This document shows positions 1 through 7,381 of a stretch of DNA of 64,000 bases, in pieces. The position numbers and the translations under genes were made by a program. Position 1 is the first letter of the stretch; each line of letters starts with the position of its first letter. The notes beneath the pieces were generated by a model that was not told the DNA's origin, made no database searches, and saw only the letters and a program-made list of their open reading frames with translations. Origin of the DNA: Streptomyces sp. RPA4-2 (lineage in GTDB: Bacteria > Actinomycetota > Actinomycetes > Streptomycetales > Streptomycetaceae); contig NZ_CP050975.2 of NCBI RefSeq assembly GCF_012273515.2, forward strand, positions 1,426,001 through 1,490,000, read 5' to 3'.

Positions 1-1509
1 ACCCTCAAGGAGAGTTACCTTCTCGCCGACCCCCGGACGACCCGGATCGTCACCCAGGGCGCCGCCCAGGGAATCGACGACCTGGAACGCTATGGCATGG
101 CCTTCGCCAGAGAAGAGGACGGCCGGATCAGCCAGCGCTTCTTCGGCGCCCACAAGTTCCGGCGGACCGCCTTCGCCGGCGACTACACCGGTCTGGAGAT
201 TCAGCGCACCCTCATCAGGCGCGCCGACCAGCTCGGCATCCCCGTACTCGACGGCGTCTACATCACCCGGCTTCTGGTCCACGACGGCGCCGTCTTCGGT
301 GCCTACGGATTCGACCTCACCGACGGAACGCGCTACCTGATCCACGCCGACGCCGTCATACTCGCCGCGGGTGGTCACACCCGCATCTGGCGACGCACGT
401 CCTCACGCCGCGACGAGAACACGGGCGACTCCTTCCGTCTGGCGGTGGAGGCGGGCGCCCGTCTGCGCGACCCCGAGCTGGTCCAGTTCCATCCGTCCGG
501 GATCATCGAGCCGGAGAACGCGGCCGGCACCCTGGTCAGCGAGGCCGCTCGGGGCGAGGGCGGAGTACTGCGCAACGCGCTCGGAGAGCGGTTCATGTCC
601 CGCTACGACCCCGTCCGAATGGAGCTGTCCACCCGCGACCGTGTCGCCCTGGCCTCCTACACGGAGATCAAGGAAGGGCGAGGCACCCCCAGCGGGGGCG
701 TGTGGCTCGACGTCTCCCATCTCTCCCGGCAGACGATCATGACGCGGCTCCCCCGCGTCTACCAGACCCTGCTGGATCTGCAGATGCTGGACATCACCCG
801 GGAACCCATCGAGATCGCGCCCACGGCGCACTACTCGATGGGCGGGGTGTGGGTGCGCCCCGAGGACCACAGCACCGACGTCCGTGGCCTGTACGCCATC
901 GGCGAGGCGTCGAGCGGGCTGCACGGCGCCAACCGCCTGGGCGGGAACAGTCTCATCGAGCTGCTGGTCTTCGGCCGCATCACGGGCCGGGCGGCCGCCG
1001 ACTACTCGCGATCCCTCACCGCGCACACGCGGTCGGCGGCGGCCACCGCGCAGGCCCGTGCGGAGATCGACGACCTCCTCGCCGCCGACGGGCCGGAGAA
1101 CGTCCGCGCCCTGCAGCGTGCCATCCGCAACACCATGACCGAGCACGCGGGAGTCGTACGCCACGAGGAGGGCCTGCGCGCCGGGCTGGCGGAACTCGCC
1201 GAGATCGAGAAGAGGATGGAGAAGGTGGGCGTCCACCCGGACATCGCCGGCTATCAGGACCTCGCGCACGCCTTCGATCTCCTGTCCGCCGCCCTGGCGG
1301 CCCGCGCCACCCTCGAAGCGGCACTGGAGCGTCGCGAGACCCGTGGTTGTCACAACCGCAGTGACTATCCCGACCTCGATCCCGCTCTGCAGGTCAATCT
1401 CGTGTGGTCGCCGACGGGCGGCATCACCCACGAGAGCATTCCGGCCATTCCTGAGGAGATCTCCTCCCTCATGGAGGATGTCTCCACCGAGGGAAAGCTC
1501 GCCGAATAG
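1..1509 (+). CDS. Succinate dehydrogenase/fumarate reductase-type flavoprotein subunit (5' end outside window)
   Basis: FAD-dependent oxidoreductase of the SdhA/FrdA family, which interconverts succinate and fumarate at a covalent or tight FAD. The frame is open from base 1, so the N-terminal FAD-binding part is missing from the window. Family motifs visible: LVQFHPSGI, SEAARGEGG followed by the RFM..Y segment, TAHYSMGG, and the C-terminal GLYAIGEASSGLHGANRLGGNSL FAD-contacting block, then a helical C-terminal domain. No iron-sulfur or membrane-anchor subunit follows; the next 300 bases hold only a tiny ORF and a terminator. It may therefore be the last gene of an operon starting upstream or a stand-alone soluble fumarate reductase-like enzyme. 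L-aspartate oxidase is a related alternative; the TAHYSMGG and HPSG motifs do not exclude it, but the length and C-terminus fit SdhA better. Confidence 0.85.
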   Translation, partial: TLKESYLLADPRTTRIVTQGAAQGIDDLERYGMAFAREEDGRISQRFFGAHKFRRTAFAGDYTGLEIQRTLIRRADQLGIPVLDGVYITRLLVHDGAVFGAYGFDLTDGTRYLIHADAVILAAGGHTRIWRRTSSRRDENTGDSFRLAVEAGARLRDPELVQFHPSGIIEPENAAGTLVSEAARGEGGVLRNALGERFMSRYDPVRMELSTRDRVALASYTEIKEGRGTPSGGVWLDVSHLSRQTIMTRLPRVYQTLLDLQMLDITREPIEIAPTAHYSMGGVWVRPEDHSTDVRGLYAIGEASSGLHGANRLGGNSLIELLVFGRITGRAAADYSRSLTAHTRSAAATAQARAEIDDLLAADGPENVRALQRAIRNTMTEHAGVVRHEEGLRAGLAELAEIEKRMEKVGVHPDIAGYQDLAHAFDLLSAALAARATLEAALERRETRGCHNRSDYPDLDPALQVNLVWSPTGGITHESIPAIPEEISSLMEDVSTEGKLAE

Positions 1510-1550
1510 CGGGTGGCGGCCTGGCGGCGGCGCGGGAGGGCGCGGAGGTG

Positions 1551-1670
1551 ATGATCGACGTGTCCGCCTCGCCCTTGGACACCGAGTTCAAGGAGGCCAC
1601 GCTTCTGCCCGGGTCCGACCCGCACATCGCCGGGACCCCGTCCGTCGAACGGCCCGCGCACCAGCGGTGA
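1551..1670 (+). CDS. Possible 39-aa small protein of unknown function
   Basis: A short open frame begins ATG at 1551 directly behind a purine-rich GGAGG (1544-1548 area) and ends TGA at 1668-1670, just before a strong hairpin. The peptide (MIDVSASPLDTEFKEATLL...) is not low complexity, but I recognise no family. The ribosome-binding sequence is almost adjacent to the ATG, so translation is doubtful. It could instead be a decayed gene tail. It occupies most of the 300-base gap between the flavoprotein gene and the YceI gene. Confidence 0.2.
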   Translation: MIDVSASPLDTEFKEATLLPGSDPHIAGTPSVERPAHQR

Positions 1671-1677
1671 TTCCCGT

Positions 1678-1704
1678 GGGCCCCTGTCGACGAGACAGGG
1701 GCCC
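1678..1704 (+). terminator. Strong hairpin terminator
   Basis: Perfect 11-bp stem, GGGCCCCTGTC paired with GACAGGGGCCC, around a 5-nt loop (1689-1693). It lies downstream of the flavoprotein gene and the small ORF, and upstream of the YceI gene. There is no T-tract, as is usual for streptomycete terminators. Confidence 0.75.
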
Positions 1705-1810
1705 CTCCATTGCGGCGGCAGCCCCACCCCCACGGGTACGGACACCGTGGGGGACTTCCTTTTCCGAATCGCCCCCCTACGAGATCCCCGCGCGGAAGAA
1801 TCGGCTCGAC

Positions 1811-2407
1811 ATGTTCCACCCCGAGGAAGCCACCGTTTCCCGTCCCGCTCCCCACGAGGAGCCGACCGGCGTCTACATCATCGACCCGGTCCGCAGCGCG
1901 ATCGGCTTTTCCGCCCGACGCGCGATGATCGCCGACGTACGCGGGAACTTCACCGATTTCGAGGGGCTCCTCAAACTCGACGGAGCCCGTCCCACCCGGT
2001 CCGAGGTCTACCTCAGTGCCCAGACGGGCAGTGCGGACACGGGTTGCCGGGAGCGCGACGCGTACGTCACCGGCCCGGAGTTGCTGGACTCCGCGACGTT
2101 TCCTCTCCTGAGCTTCCGTTCCACCGGAGTCCTCGACGCCGGTGACGACCGGCTTCGCCTGGCGGGGTTCCTCCGGATCAAGGACGTCGAACTTCCCTTC
2201 CACCTCGGCCTCGAGTTGCGTGCGACGAGCCGGGACGCGTACGGACGCGACCGCGTCGGCTTCGCAGGTACGCTCACCGCGCGGCGGTCCGCCCCTGCCC
2301 CCGGCGAGAACCCGGCTCCGGGAGCAGGTGTTCTTCTGACCGGTGACAGGGTGAAGCTGACCCTCGACATCTGCGCCGTGCGGACGCGGCCGGGTCAGTC
2401 CCGGTGA
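1811..2407 (+). CDS. YceI-family lipocalin-like protein
   Basis: 198-aa protein of the YceI family, a lipocalin-like beta-barrel that binds polyisoprenoid or other amphiphilic ligands. The opening GVYIIDPVRSAIGFSARRAM is the family's first strands (usual form W.IDP.HS.V.F..RH), followed by the RG.F..FEG strand and the D.SATFP.L.F strand near residues 85-105. There is no signal peptide, as in many actinobacterial members, so it is probably cytoplasmic. The chosen ATG begins just before the family match. The 3' end overlaps the convergent cytochrome b gene by 13 bases (2395-2407). The ligand cannot be read from the sequence. Confidence 0.85.
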   Translation: MFHPEEATVSRPAPHEEPTGVYIIDPVRSAIGFSARRAMIADVRGNFTDFEGLLKLDGARPTRSEVYLSAQTGSADTGCRERDAYVTGPELLDSATFPLLSFRSTGVLDAGDDRLRLAGFLRIKDVELPFHLGLELRATSRDAYGRDRVGFAGTLTARRSAPAPGENPAPGAGVLLTGDRVKLTLDICAVRTRPGQSR

Positions 2408-4020
2408 TCACCGGTGAGCGCCTTGTACTCCTGCTCCGTCGGCTTGGTGATCTGCGCGCCCTCGCCGTAGAAACGCCGGCTGAGCCGTGCACGCAGTCGC
2501 TGGGCGGGGTGCGATCCGGCACTCGGGTCTCCCCCGTCGCCCGTACCGCCCGGACCGATCGGCCGGTACTGCTCGTGCTGGGTGAGAACGTGCAGTCGTT
2601 CCTGGCTGAGCGGCTCGTGCACCTCGACGAACTCACCGTGCGGCAAACGCCTGATCCTGCCGGTCTCGCGCCCGTGCAGGACCGCGTCGCGGTCCGCGCG
2701 CTGGAGACCGAGCGCCCACCGACGCGCCACGGCGTAGGCGGCGGGAGGCACGACGAACAGAGCGACGCGCACCGCCCACGTCACTGATTCGACCCCGACG
2801 TGCAGGCGAATGGCGATGATGTCGTTCGCGGCTCCGATGAGGGCCACCAGATAGAAACCGATCCACGCCGCACCAAGGCCCAGCCGCACCGGCCGGTTGC
2901 GTGGCCTGTCGAGAACATGCTGGTCACGGCGATCGCCCGTCACCCAGGCCTCGATGAACGGGTACGCGCCCATGGCGAGGAAGAGTCCCGCTCCGGCCAG
3001 CAGCGGGATCAGGTTGTCGAGGGCCAGAGTGTGGCCCCAGAGGTCGACTTCCCAGCCGGGCATGACGCGCAGGAGTCCGTCCGCCACACCCATGTACCAG
3101 TCGGGTTGGGACCCCGCCGAGACCTGGTCGGCGCGGTGAGGCCCGTACTGCCAGACGGGATTGATCTGCGCGAACGCCCCCATGAGGAGGAGACCGCCGG
3201 CCACCAGGAAGAAGTATCCCGCGGACTTCACGGCGCGCGCTCTGCGCGGAAGGCCCACGACGTTGCGGTTGTTGCGCCCCGGACCCGGATACTGCGCGTG
3301 CCGGTGGCGGAGGGCCAGCACCACATGCGCGACGACAAGCCCCGCCATGAGGGCAGGGATGATCAGCACGTGAAGGGTGTTGAAACGCGCGACCAGGTCG
3401 TCGCCCGGGAACTCGCCCCCGAAAAGGAACATCGAGAGGTACGTGCCGACGATCGGAAGGGAGAGGATGGTTCCGTTCACGACCGCGAGGCCCGTCCCGG
3501 ACAGCAGGTCGTCCGGAAGGTCGTAGCCCGTCAGGCCCGCGAACATTCCCAATACCAACAGCAGGAAACCGAAAACCCAGTTGAGCTCACGAGGCTTTCG
3601 GAACGCTCCGGTGAAGAACACGCGCATCATGTGGACCAGCATCGCGGCGACGAAGACCAGCGCCGCCCAGTGGTGGACCTGTCGGATGAGCAGGCCACCC
3701 CGTACATCGAAGGATATGTGCAGGGTCGAGTCGAAGGCCTCCGACACCCTCTGCCCCCGCAGCGGGGCGTAACTGCCCTGATACGTCACTTCCTTCATCG
3801 ACGGATGGAAGAACAGCGTGAGATACACGCCGGTGACGACGATGACGAGAAAGCTGTAGAGACATATCTCGCCCAGCATGAACGACCAGTGGTCCGGGAA
3901 CGCCCTTCGCGTTCTCTCCCTGACCCGCCCCCGCATACCCAGGCGTACGGAGGCCCAGTCGGCAATCCTCTCTCCCGCGGGACCTCGCCCCACAGGCTGT
4001 TCCTGACTCCCGCCGCTCAT
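2395..4020 (-). CDS. qcrB: Cytochrome b subunit of the cytochrome bc1 complex (lone paralogue)
   Basis: 541-aa integral membrane protein matching actinobacterial QcrB, the diheme quinol-oxidising subunit of the bcc complex. Haem ligand pairs are visible: H116/H117 with H130 in the second membrane helix, and H217 with H232 in the fourth. The quinol-site motif appears as PDWY (306-309), the actinobacterial form of PEWY. About eight to nine hydrophobic helices are followed by a hydrophilic C-terminal tail. I chose the ATG at 4020, preceded by GTAGAAGG, over an upstream in-frame ATG at 4137. The Rieske protein (qcrA) and cytochrome cc (qcrC) genes that normally sit beside qcrB are absent, so this is a second, unlinked copy that either replaces QcrB in a variant complex or works with another partner. 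Confidence 0.88.
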   Translation of the reverse strand: MSGGSQEQPVGRGPAGERIADWASVRLGMRGRVRERTRRAFPDHWSFMLGEICLYSFLVIVVTGVYLTLFFHPSMKEVTYQGSYAPLRGQRVSEAFDSTLHISFDVRGGLLIRQVHHWAALVFVAAMLVHMMRVFFTGAFRKPRELNWVFGFLLLVLGMFAGLTGYDLPDDLLSGTGLAVVNGTILSLPIVGTYLSMFLFGGEFPGDDLVARFNTLHVLIIPALMAGLVVAHVVLALRHRHAQYPGPGRNNRNVVGLPRRARAVKSAGYFFLVAGGLLLMGAFAQINPVWQYGPHRADQVSAGSQPDWYMGVADGLLRVMPGWEVDLWGHTLALDNLIPLLAGAGLFLAMGAYPFIEAWVTGDRRDQHVLDRPRNRPVRLGLGAAWIGFYLVALIGAANDIIAIRLHVGVESVTWAVRVALFVVPPAAYAVARRWALGLQRADRDAVLHGRETGRIRRLPHGEFVEVHEPLSQERLHVLTQHEQYRPIGPGGTGDGGDPSAGSHPAQRLRARLSRRFYGEGAQITKPTEQEYKALTGDHRD

Positions 4021-4365
4021 GCCTTCTACCACCGTCCACCAATCGTTCAGGAAAATCGCGTTCGACCGACAAGAACCCGGCCTGCTCCCACCCTTATGAC
4101 CGGCCCAGAAGCATGGCTGTGACACCCCGAGGCGCATGTCACAAGAGCCGTGCCTGTCCGGTCTGAATGATTGAGCCGAGAAAAGGGAAATGGCGTGTCA
4201 TTCGCCAGGACTTCACCGTCGGCCGCCGAAATCACTGTCCGGGCACGGGCGTGTACGTACCGGCCCCGTACCGTCGGGCCGGCGATACCGCTCAAGGCCC
4301 CCGGAACCGCGAGGAGAATTTCTGTACGGCCGTGTGAAACGGCCGTCCGTGAGGGAGAATGCCGT
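4021..4365. other. Intergenic region between divergent qcrB-like and sigma-factor genes
   Basis: 345 bases without a convincing gene; it must hold the promoters of both divergent genes. It contains TGTGACA (4118-4124) and TGTCACA (4137-4143) as an inverted repeat with a 12-nt spacer, which may be an operator. The spacing does not fit Crp (6 nt) or Rex sites. The sigma-factor gene has a purine-rich GAGGGAGAA about 8 bases before its ATG. Confidence 0.4.
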
Positions 4366-5103
4366 ATGGATCGTGCTTCCGCGGTGCCGCTCGCGGAGTT
4401 GCTGGACGAGCGCCGCTATCTGCTGGACGTGGCCTGCTGGATGCTGGGCAGTGCCGGCGCGGCGGAGCGTGTGGTCGACGAGACGTACCGCCGGTGGTAC
4501 GGGCTGCCGGAAGCGGCGCGGGGCCGTATCGAGGTGCCCCGGTCCTGGCTGGCGAAGACCGCGGGCGGTATCTGTCTCGGCCGGCTCACCGGATCCGGCC
4601 GGCTGGACACCCCTGGCACCGCGGGCTCGGCGGACGGGCTTCGGAACGCCGGACGTCCCGCGGCCACGCTCCTCGCCGACCGGGCGGCTCACGGCGTTCG
4701 CGTCCAACGCCCGCGGCCCGTCACGGCGTACCAGCACGATGTCCTCGCCCGAGCGGTCCGTGAGGCCTGTGCGGCGCAGGACGCCGGCCTGCTCGTGTCG
4801 CTCCTCGCCCCGGACGCCACGGCGCTCTTCGACGGCGGCGGCAAGGTCCGTGCACTGGCCAGGCCCGTGCACGGCAGCCGGCAGGTCGCGGCGAGCCTGC
4901 TGGCCCTCCTCGCCCTGCGCCCGCGCACCACGCTCACCGCCCACTCGGTCAACGGCCGCACGGGCCTGGTGGCCCGTTACGACCACCAGGTCGCCGCCGT
5001 CATCAGCCTCACCGTCGCCGACCGGCGGATCACGTGCGTCTTGATCGTCCTCAACCCCGACAAGCTCCGCCCCTGGAACCGCCCGCCCGGATCCCCCGGC
5101 TAA
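4366..5103 (+). CDS. ECF41-like sigma factor lacking region 4, with C-terminal SnoaL-like domain
   Basis: 245 aa. Residues 12-75 resemble the sigma-70 region 2 helices that bind core RNA polymerase and the -10 element. Residues 120-236 form a SnoaL/NTF2-like domain carrying the two hallmark motifs of ECF41 sigma factors, DGGGK (156-160) and NPDKL (230-234); in that family this extension tunes sigma activity in place of an anti-sigma factor. Region 4, the -35-binding helix-turn-helix normally between them, is missing: only about 45 Gly/Ala/Pro/Arg-rich residues separate the domains. It could act as a core-binding modulator, a -10-only sigma, or be a decaying gene. The stop codon TAA lies inside the end of a 197-bp repeat element, so the last residues may have been changed by its insertion. 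The start ATG has a good ribosome-binding site. Confidence 0.7.
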   Translation: MDRASAVPLAELLDERRYLLDVACWMLGSAGAAERVVDETYRRWYGLPEAARGRIEVPRSWLAKTAGGICLGRLTGSGRLDTPGTAGSADGLRNAGRPAATLLADRAAHGVRVQRPRPVTAYQHDVLARAVREACAAQDAGLLVSLLAPDATALFDGGGKVRALARPVHGSRQVAASLLALLALRPRTTLTAHSVNGRTGLVARYDHQVAAVISLTVADRRITCVLIVLNPDKLRPWNRPPGSPG

Positions 5104-5297
5104 GGGCTGTCCCGTAATCCCCGGCGGGCGCACGACGACAGCTACGGCACTCCCCCGAGCTCTTCGAGCAGGGGGGACCCCCACGCCGCGTTGTCGGATC
5201 GCCCGAATACACCCAGCATGAGGACGACCCTCCGCCTTGCGATGCACCGCATCTGACGCCGCGCGCTGATCCACCGGGGATTACGGGACAGCCCTTA
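5101..5297. mobile_element. 197-bp MITE-like element, copy 1
   Basis: Ends are perfect 24-bp inverted repeats (5101-5124 and 5274-5297; outer part TAAGGGCTGTCCCGTAAT), bounded by TA on both sides. A second copy at 47498-47694 has the same length and differs at about seven positions. There is no room for a transposase, so it is non-autonomous; the ends resemble those of actinobacterial IS elements that target TA/TNA sites (inference). An internal palindrome-rich stretch (5150-5180) could fold as a terminator. The left TAA is the stop codon of the sigma-factor gene. Confidence 0.8.
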
Positions 5298-5371
5298 GGG
5301 CGCGTTGTGGCAGGAGGGTGGGTCAACGCGGAACGACGGCCGGCTCCGACCCTCCGCCGTCCCGTGGGGTC

Positions 5372-5767
5372 TCAGGCCGACGCCCCGACGACCAGCGCGA
5401 CGCTGACCACGACCATCACCGCGGTGATGAGAGCCATCGCGGCCAGCGTTCCCCTGAGCCACCGCCCGAAGCGGACGTGGTGCTGCTTCTCCACCGCGCT
5501 GATGCTGTCGGCGATGTGCTCGGTCACCATCCGGGCGACGTGCTTCTGCTCCTCGACGTACCACTCCTCGATGTCGGTCCTCTGCTGCCGGGACAGGCCG
5601 GGTACGCGTGCGGTGAAATCCGCCGCGCGCTGGTGGGCCGCGCGCAGATGGGACTCCCGGTACAGGAAGTTCTCGATGTCGTTCAGGCCGCGCGCGGCCT
5701 CCTCACTCGCGTCCAAGGTGCCCTCCAGAGGAGTAGACGCTTCCCTGCCGCCGGGCACCGGCCGCAC
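5372..5767 (-). CDS. Small protein with C-terminal membrane anchor, unknown function
   Basis: 131 aa. Residues 1-100 are hydrophilic and mostly helical (EEWYVEEQKHVARMVTEHI...); residues 105-130 are one hydrophobic helix at the extreme C-terminus, a tail-anchored arrangement with no charged tail after it. I do not recognise the family. It lies 57 bases downstream of the NADH dehydrogenase gene on the same strand, so it is probably cotranscribed and may associate with that membrane-bound enzyme. The GTG at 5767 has no clear ribosome-binding site; a TTG at about 5716, preceded by GGAGG with 5-nt spacing, is an alternative start giving a 114-aa protein. Confidence 0.6.
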   Translation of the reverse strand: MRPVPGGREASTPLEGTLDASEEAARGLNDIENFLYRESHLRAAHQRAADFTARVPGLSRQQRTDIEEWYVEEQKHVARMVTEHIADSISAVEKQHHVRFGRWLRGTLAAMALITAVMVVVSVALVVGASA

Positions 5768-5824
5768 GATCCGGCCCGCTCAGGTGACCGTGTGCCCCGT
5801 TCACCTGGCCGTGCGCCCGGTCTC

Positions 5825-7162
5825 TCACCCGGCTCCTCCGCCGGAGCGTCGCGGCTCGCCACTCGCGAGGAACGCGTCCCGTGGGTGCTGGACGGAGGCG
5901 AGGGAGACGAGATCGCGGCCGAACAGCGCGGCGGTGAGCCAGACGGCGAGCACGCGGACCTTCCGCTCCCAGGTGGGCACGGCCAGGACGTGGTATCCGC
6001 GGTGCATCAGCCAGGCGGGAAGACCCTTGATGACGATGCTCTTGTACTGGAAGATTCCGCGTCCCAGACCCAGTGTCGCCACCACCCCCAGACTGCTGTG
6101 GCGGTAGTCCCGGACCCTGCCTCCGTGCAGGTCGGCCGCGATGTTCTTCGCGAGGCGCCTGCCCTGCCGCACGGCGTGCTGCGCGTTCGGCACCGTGTGC
6201 GCCCCCGGTACCGGCGAGGCCAGGTCCGGGACGGCCGCGTCGTCTCCCGCCGCCCACACGCCCGGCACGGGTTCGTCGGCGGTGCCCACCCGAAGGTCGG
6301 GGCGGACCACCACCAGACCCCGCTCGTCGACCGGCAGATCCGTGTGGTTGTGCACGACCGGGTTCGAGGCGTTGCCCGCGGTCCAGACGATCAGCGCCGA
6401 ATCGAACTCCTCGCCGCTGGACAGCACGACGTGCCCGTCATCGGCGGACACGAGCTGCGTGTTCAGATGGACGTGCGCGCCACGGCGTTCCAGGTCGCGC
6501 ACGACCCACGCGCCGGGCTTGTCGCCCACCTCGGGCAGGATGCGCCCCCGGGCCTCGACCAGGTGGAATGAGAGATCCTCGAAGCTCAGTTCCGGATACG
6601 ACCTGAGCATCGCGGTCGCCAGCGACAGCAGCTCGCCGAAGCCCTCGACCCCGGAGAACCCGCCACCCACGAAGGTGACAGTGAGCAGTTTGCGCCGCTC
6701 GGCCCCGGGCGGCGTCGACGCCGCCTGGTCGAACGCGGTCATCAGCCGGTCGCGAATGGCGACGGCCTCCTCGACGTGCTTCAGGCCGATCGCCTGCTGT
6801 GCCAGGCCGGGTATGGGGAAGGTACGGGTCACGGCGCCGGCGGTGACCACGAGGGTGTCGTACCGGAGTTCGTGCTCGGTTCCGTCGGCGGACCGGACGG
6901 TGACCGTCCGGTCCGCGTTGCTGATCCCGGTCACGCTCCCCGCGATCAGCCGGGTGCCGCGCAGATGCCGCCGCAACGACACGGCGGCGTGCCGCGCCTC
7001 GACCGATCCGGCCGTCACCTCCGGAAGGAACGGCTGGTACGTCATATAGGGACGCGGGTCGACGACCGTCACCCGCGCCTCACCCGTACGCAGGGCCTTC
7101 TCCAGGCCCCACGCGGTGTAGAAGCCCGCGTATCCGCCACCGACGATCACAATCTCGCGCAT
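5825..7162 (-). CDS. ndh: Type II NADH dehydrogenase (NDH-2)-like NAD(P)/FAD oxidoreductase
   Basis: 445 aa. NDH-2 passes electrons from NADH to the quinone pool at the membrane surface without pumping protons. The N-terminal FAD Rossmann motif VGGGYAGFY (about residues 6-14) and a second NADH motif TFVGGGFSGVE (about 165) are both present. The family block VWAAGDDAAVPD, the quinone-site-like HTVPNAQHAVRQG segment and an amphipathic C-terminal region (WLMHRGYHVLAVPTWERK) for membrane attachment follow. The ATG at 7162 has AGAGGGA upstream and opens directly on the dinucleotide fold. A small membrane protein gene follows. The promoter region contains a 29-bp palindrome, so expression is probably controlled by a dimeric repressor or activator. 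A sulfide:quinone reductase is less likely, as the cysteines that enzyme needs are absent. Confidence 0.85.
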   Translation of the reverse strand: MREIVIVGGGYAGFYTAWGLEKALRTGEARVTVVDPRPYMTYQPFLPEVTAGSVEARHAAVSLRRHLRGTRLIAGSVTGISNADRTVTVRSADGTEHELRYDTLVVTAGAVTRTFPIPGLAQQAIGLKHVEEAVAIRDRLMTAFDQAASTPPGAERRKLLTVTFVGGGFSGVEGFGELLSLATAMLRSYPELSFEDLSFHLVEARGRILPEVGDKPGAWVVRDLERRGAHVHLNTQLVSADDGHVVLSSGEEFDSALIVWTAGNASNPVVHNHTDLPVDERGLVVVRPDLRVGTADEPVPGVWAAGDDAAVPDLASPVPGAHTVPNAQHAVRQGRRLAKNIAADLHGGRVRDYRHSSLGVVATLGLGRGIFQYKSIVIKGLPAWLMHRGYHVLAVPTWERKVRVLAVWLTAALFGRDLVSLASVQHPRDAFLASGEPRRSGGGAG

Positions 7163-7254
7163 GATTCCCTCTGTCCGTTGTTCGACATCGGAATAGACCG
7201 GGTGGGACGGGGTGGTGTGACACCCGCGGCAGCGGTAACGAGACAGGGGGCGCG

Positions 7255-7294
7255 TCGTGGTCCGGGGCCCACGCATCGTGGTCCGGGGCCCACG
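7255..7294. repeat. Tandem repeat, 21-bp period, two copies
   Basis: The 19-base sequence TCGTGGTCCGGGGCCCACG occurs at 7255-7273 and again at 7276-7294. Each copy is itself partly self-complementary (GTGG...CCAC). It lies between the ndh gene and the 29-bp palindrome, in the divergent promoter region. It may be a binding-site pair or simple slippage. Confidence 0.7.
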
Positions 7295-7307
7295 GGCCGC
7301 CGGCGAA

Positions 7308-7336
7308 CGCAAACCCTACATACTGTAGGGTTTGCG
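7308..7336. promoter_or_regulatory. 29-bp palindrome between divergent ndh and membrane-protein genes
   Basis: Perfect 13-bp arms, CGCAAACCCTACA and its complement, around the 3-nt spacer TAC. It lies 146 bp upstream of the ndh start and 46 bp upstream of the gene at 7382, so it could control both. The inner TACA...TGTA is reminiscent of CopY/BlaI-type operators, but with a longer arm. A 10-base half-site TGTAGGGTTT recurs at 8267-8276 before the lysyl-PG synthase-like gene. A long hairpin terminator or attenuator is the alternative reading. Confidence 0.6.
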
Positions 7337-7381
7337 TCATCATGAGTTCGTCATGAGCCTCTTACGTCTCGGGGGACCCCT

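Noticed and set aside
2800..4122. A 440-codon plus-strand frame opposite the cytochrome b gene
   Set aside because: Antisense shadow rich in His/Arg/Glu; the minus-strand product has haem ligands and PDWY.
4118..4143. TGTGACA...TGTCACA as a Crp or Rex operator
   Set aside because: The 12-nt spacer does not fit either family's sites; kept only as an unassigned inverted repeat.
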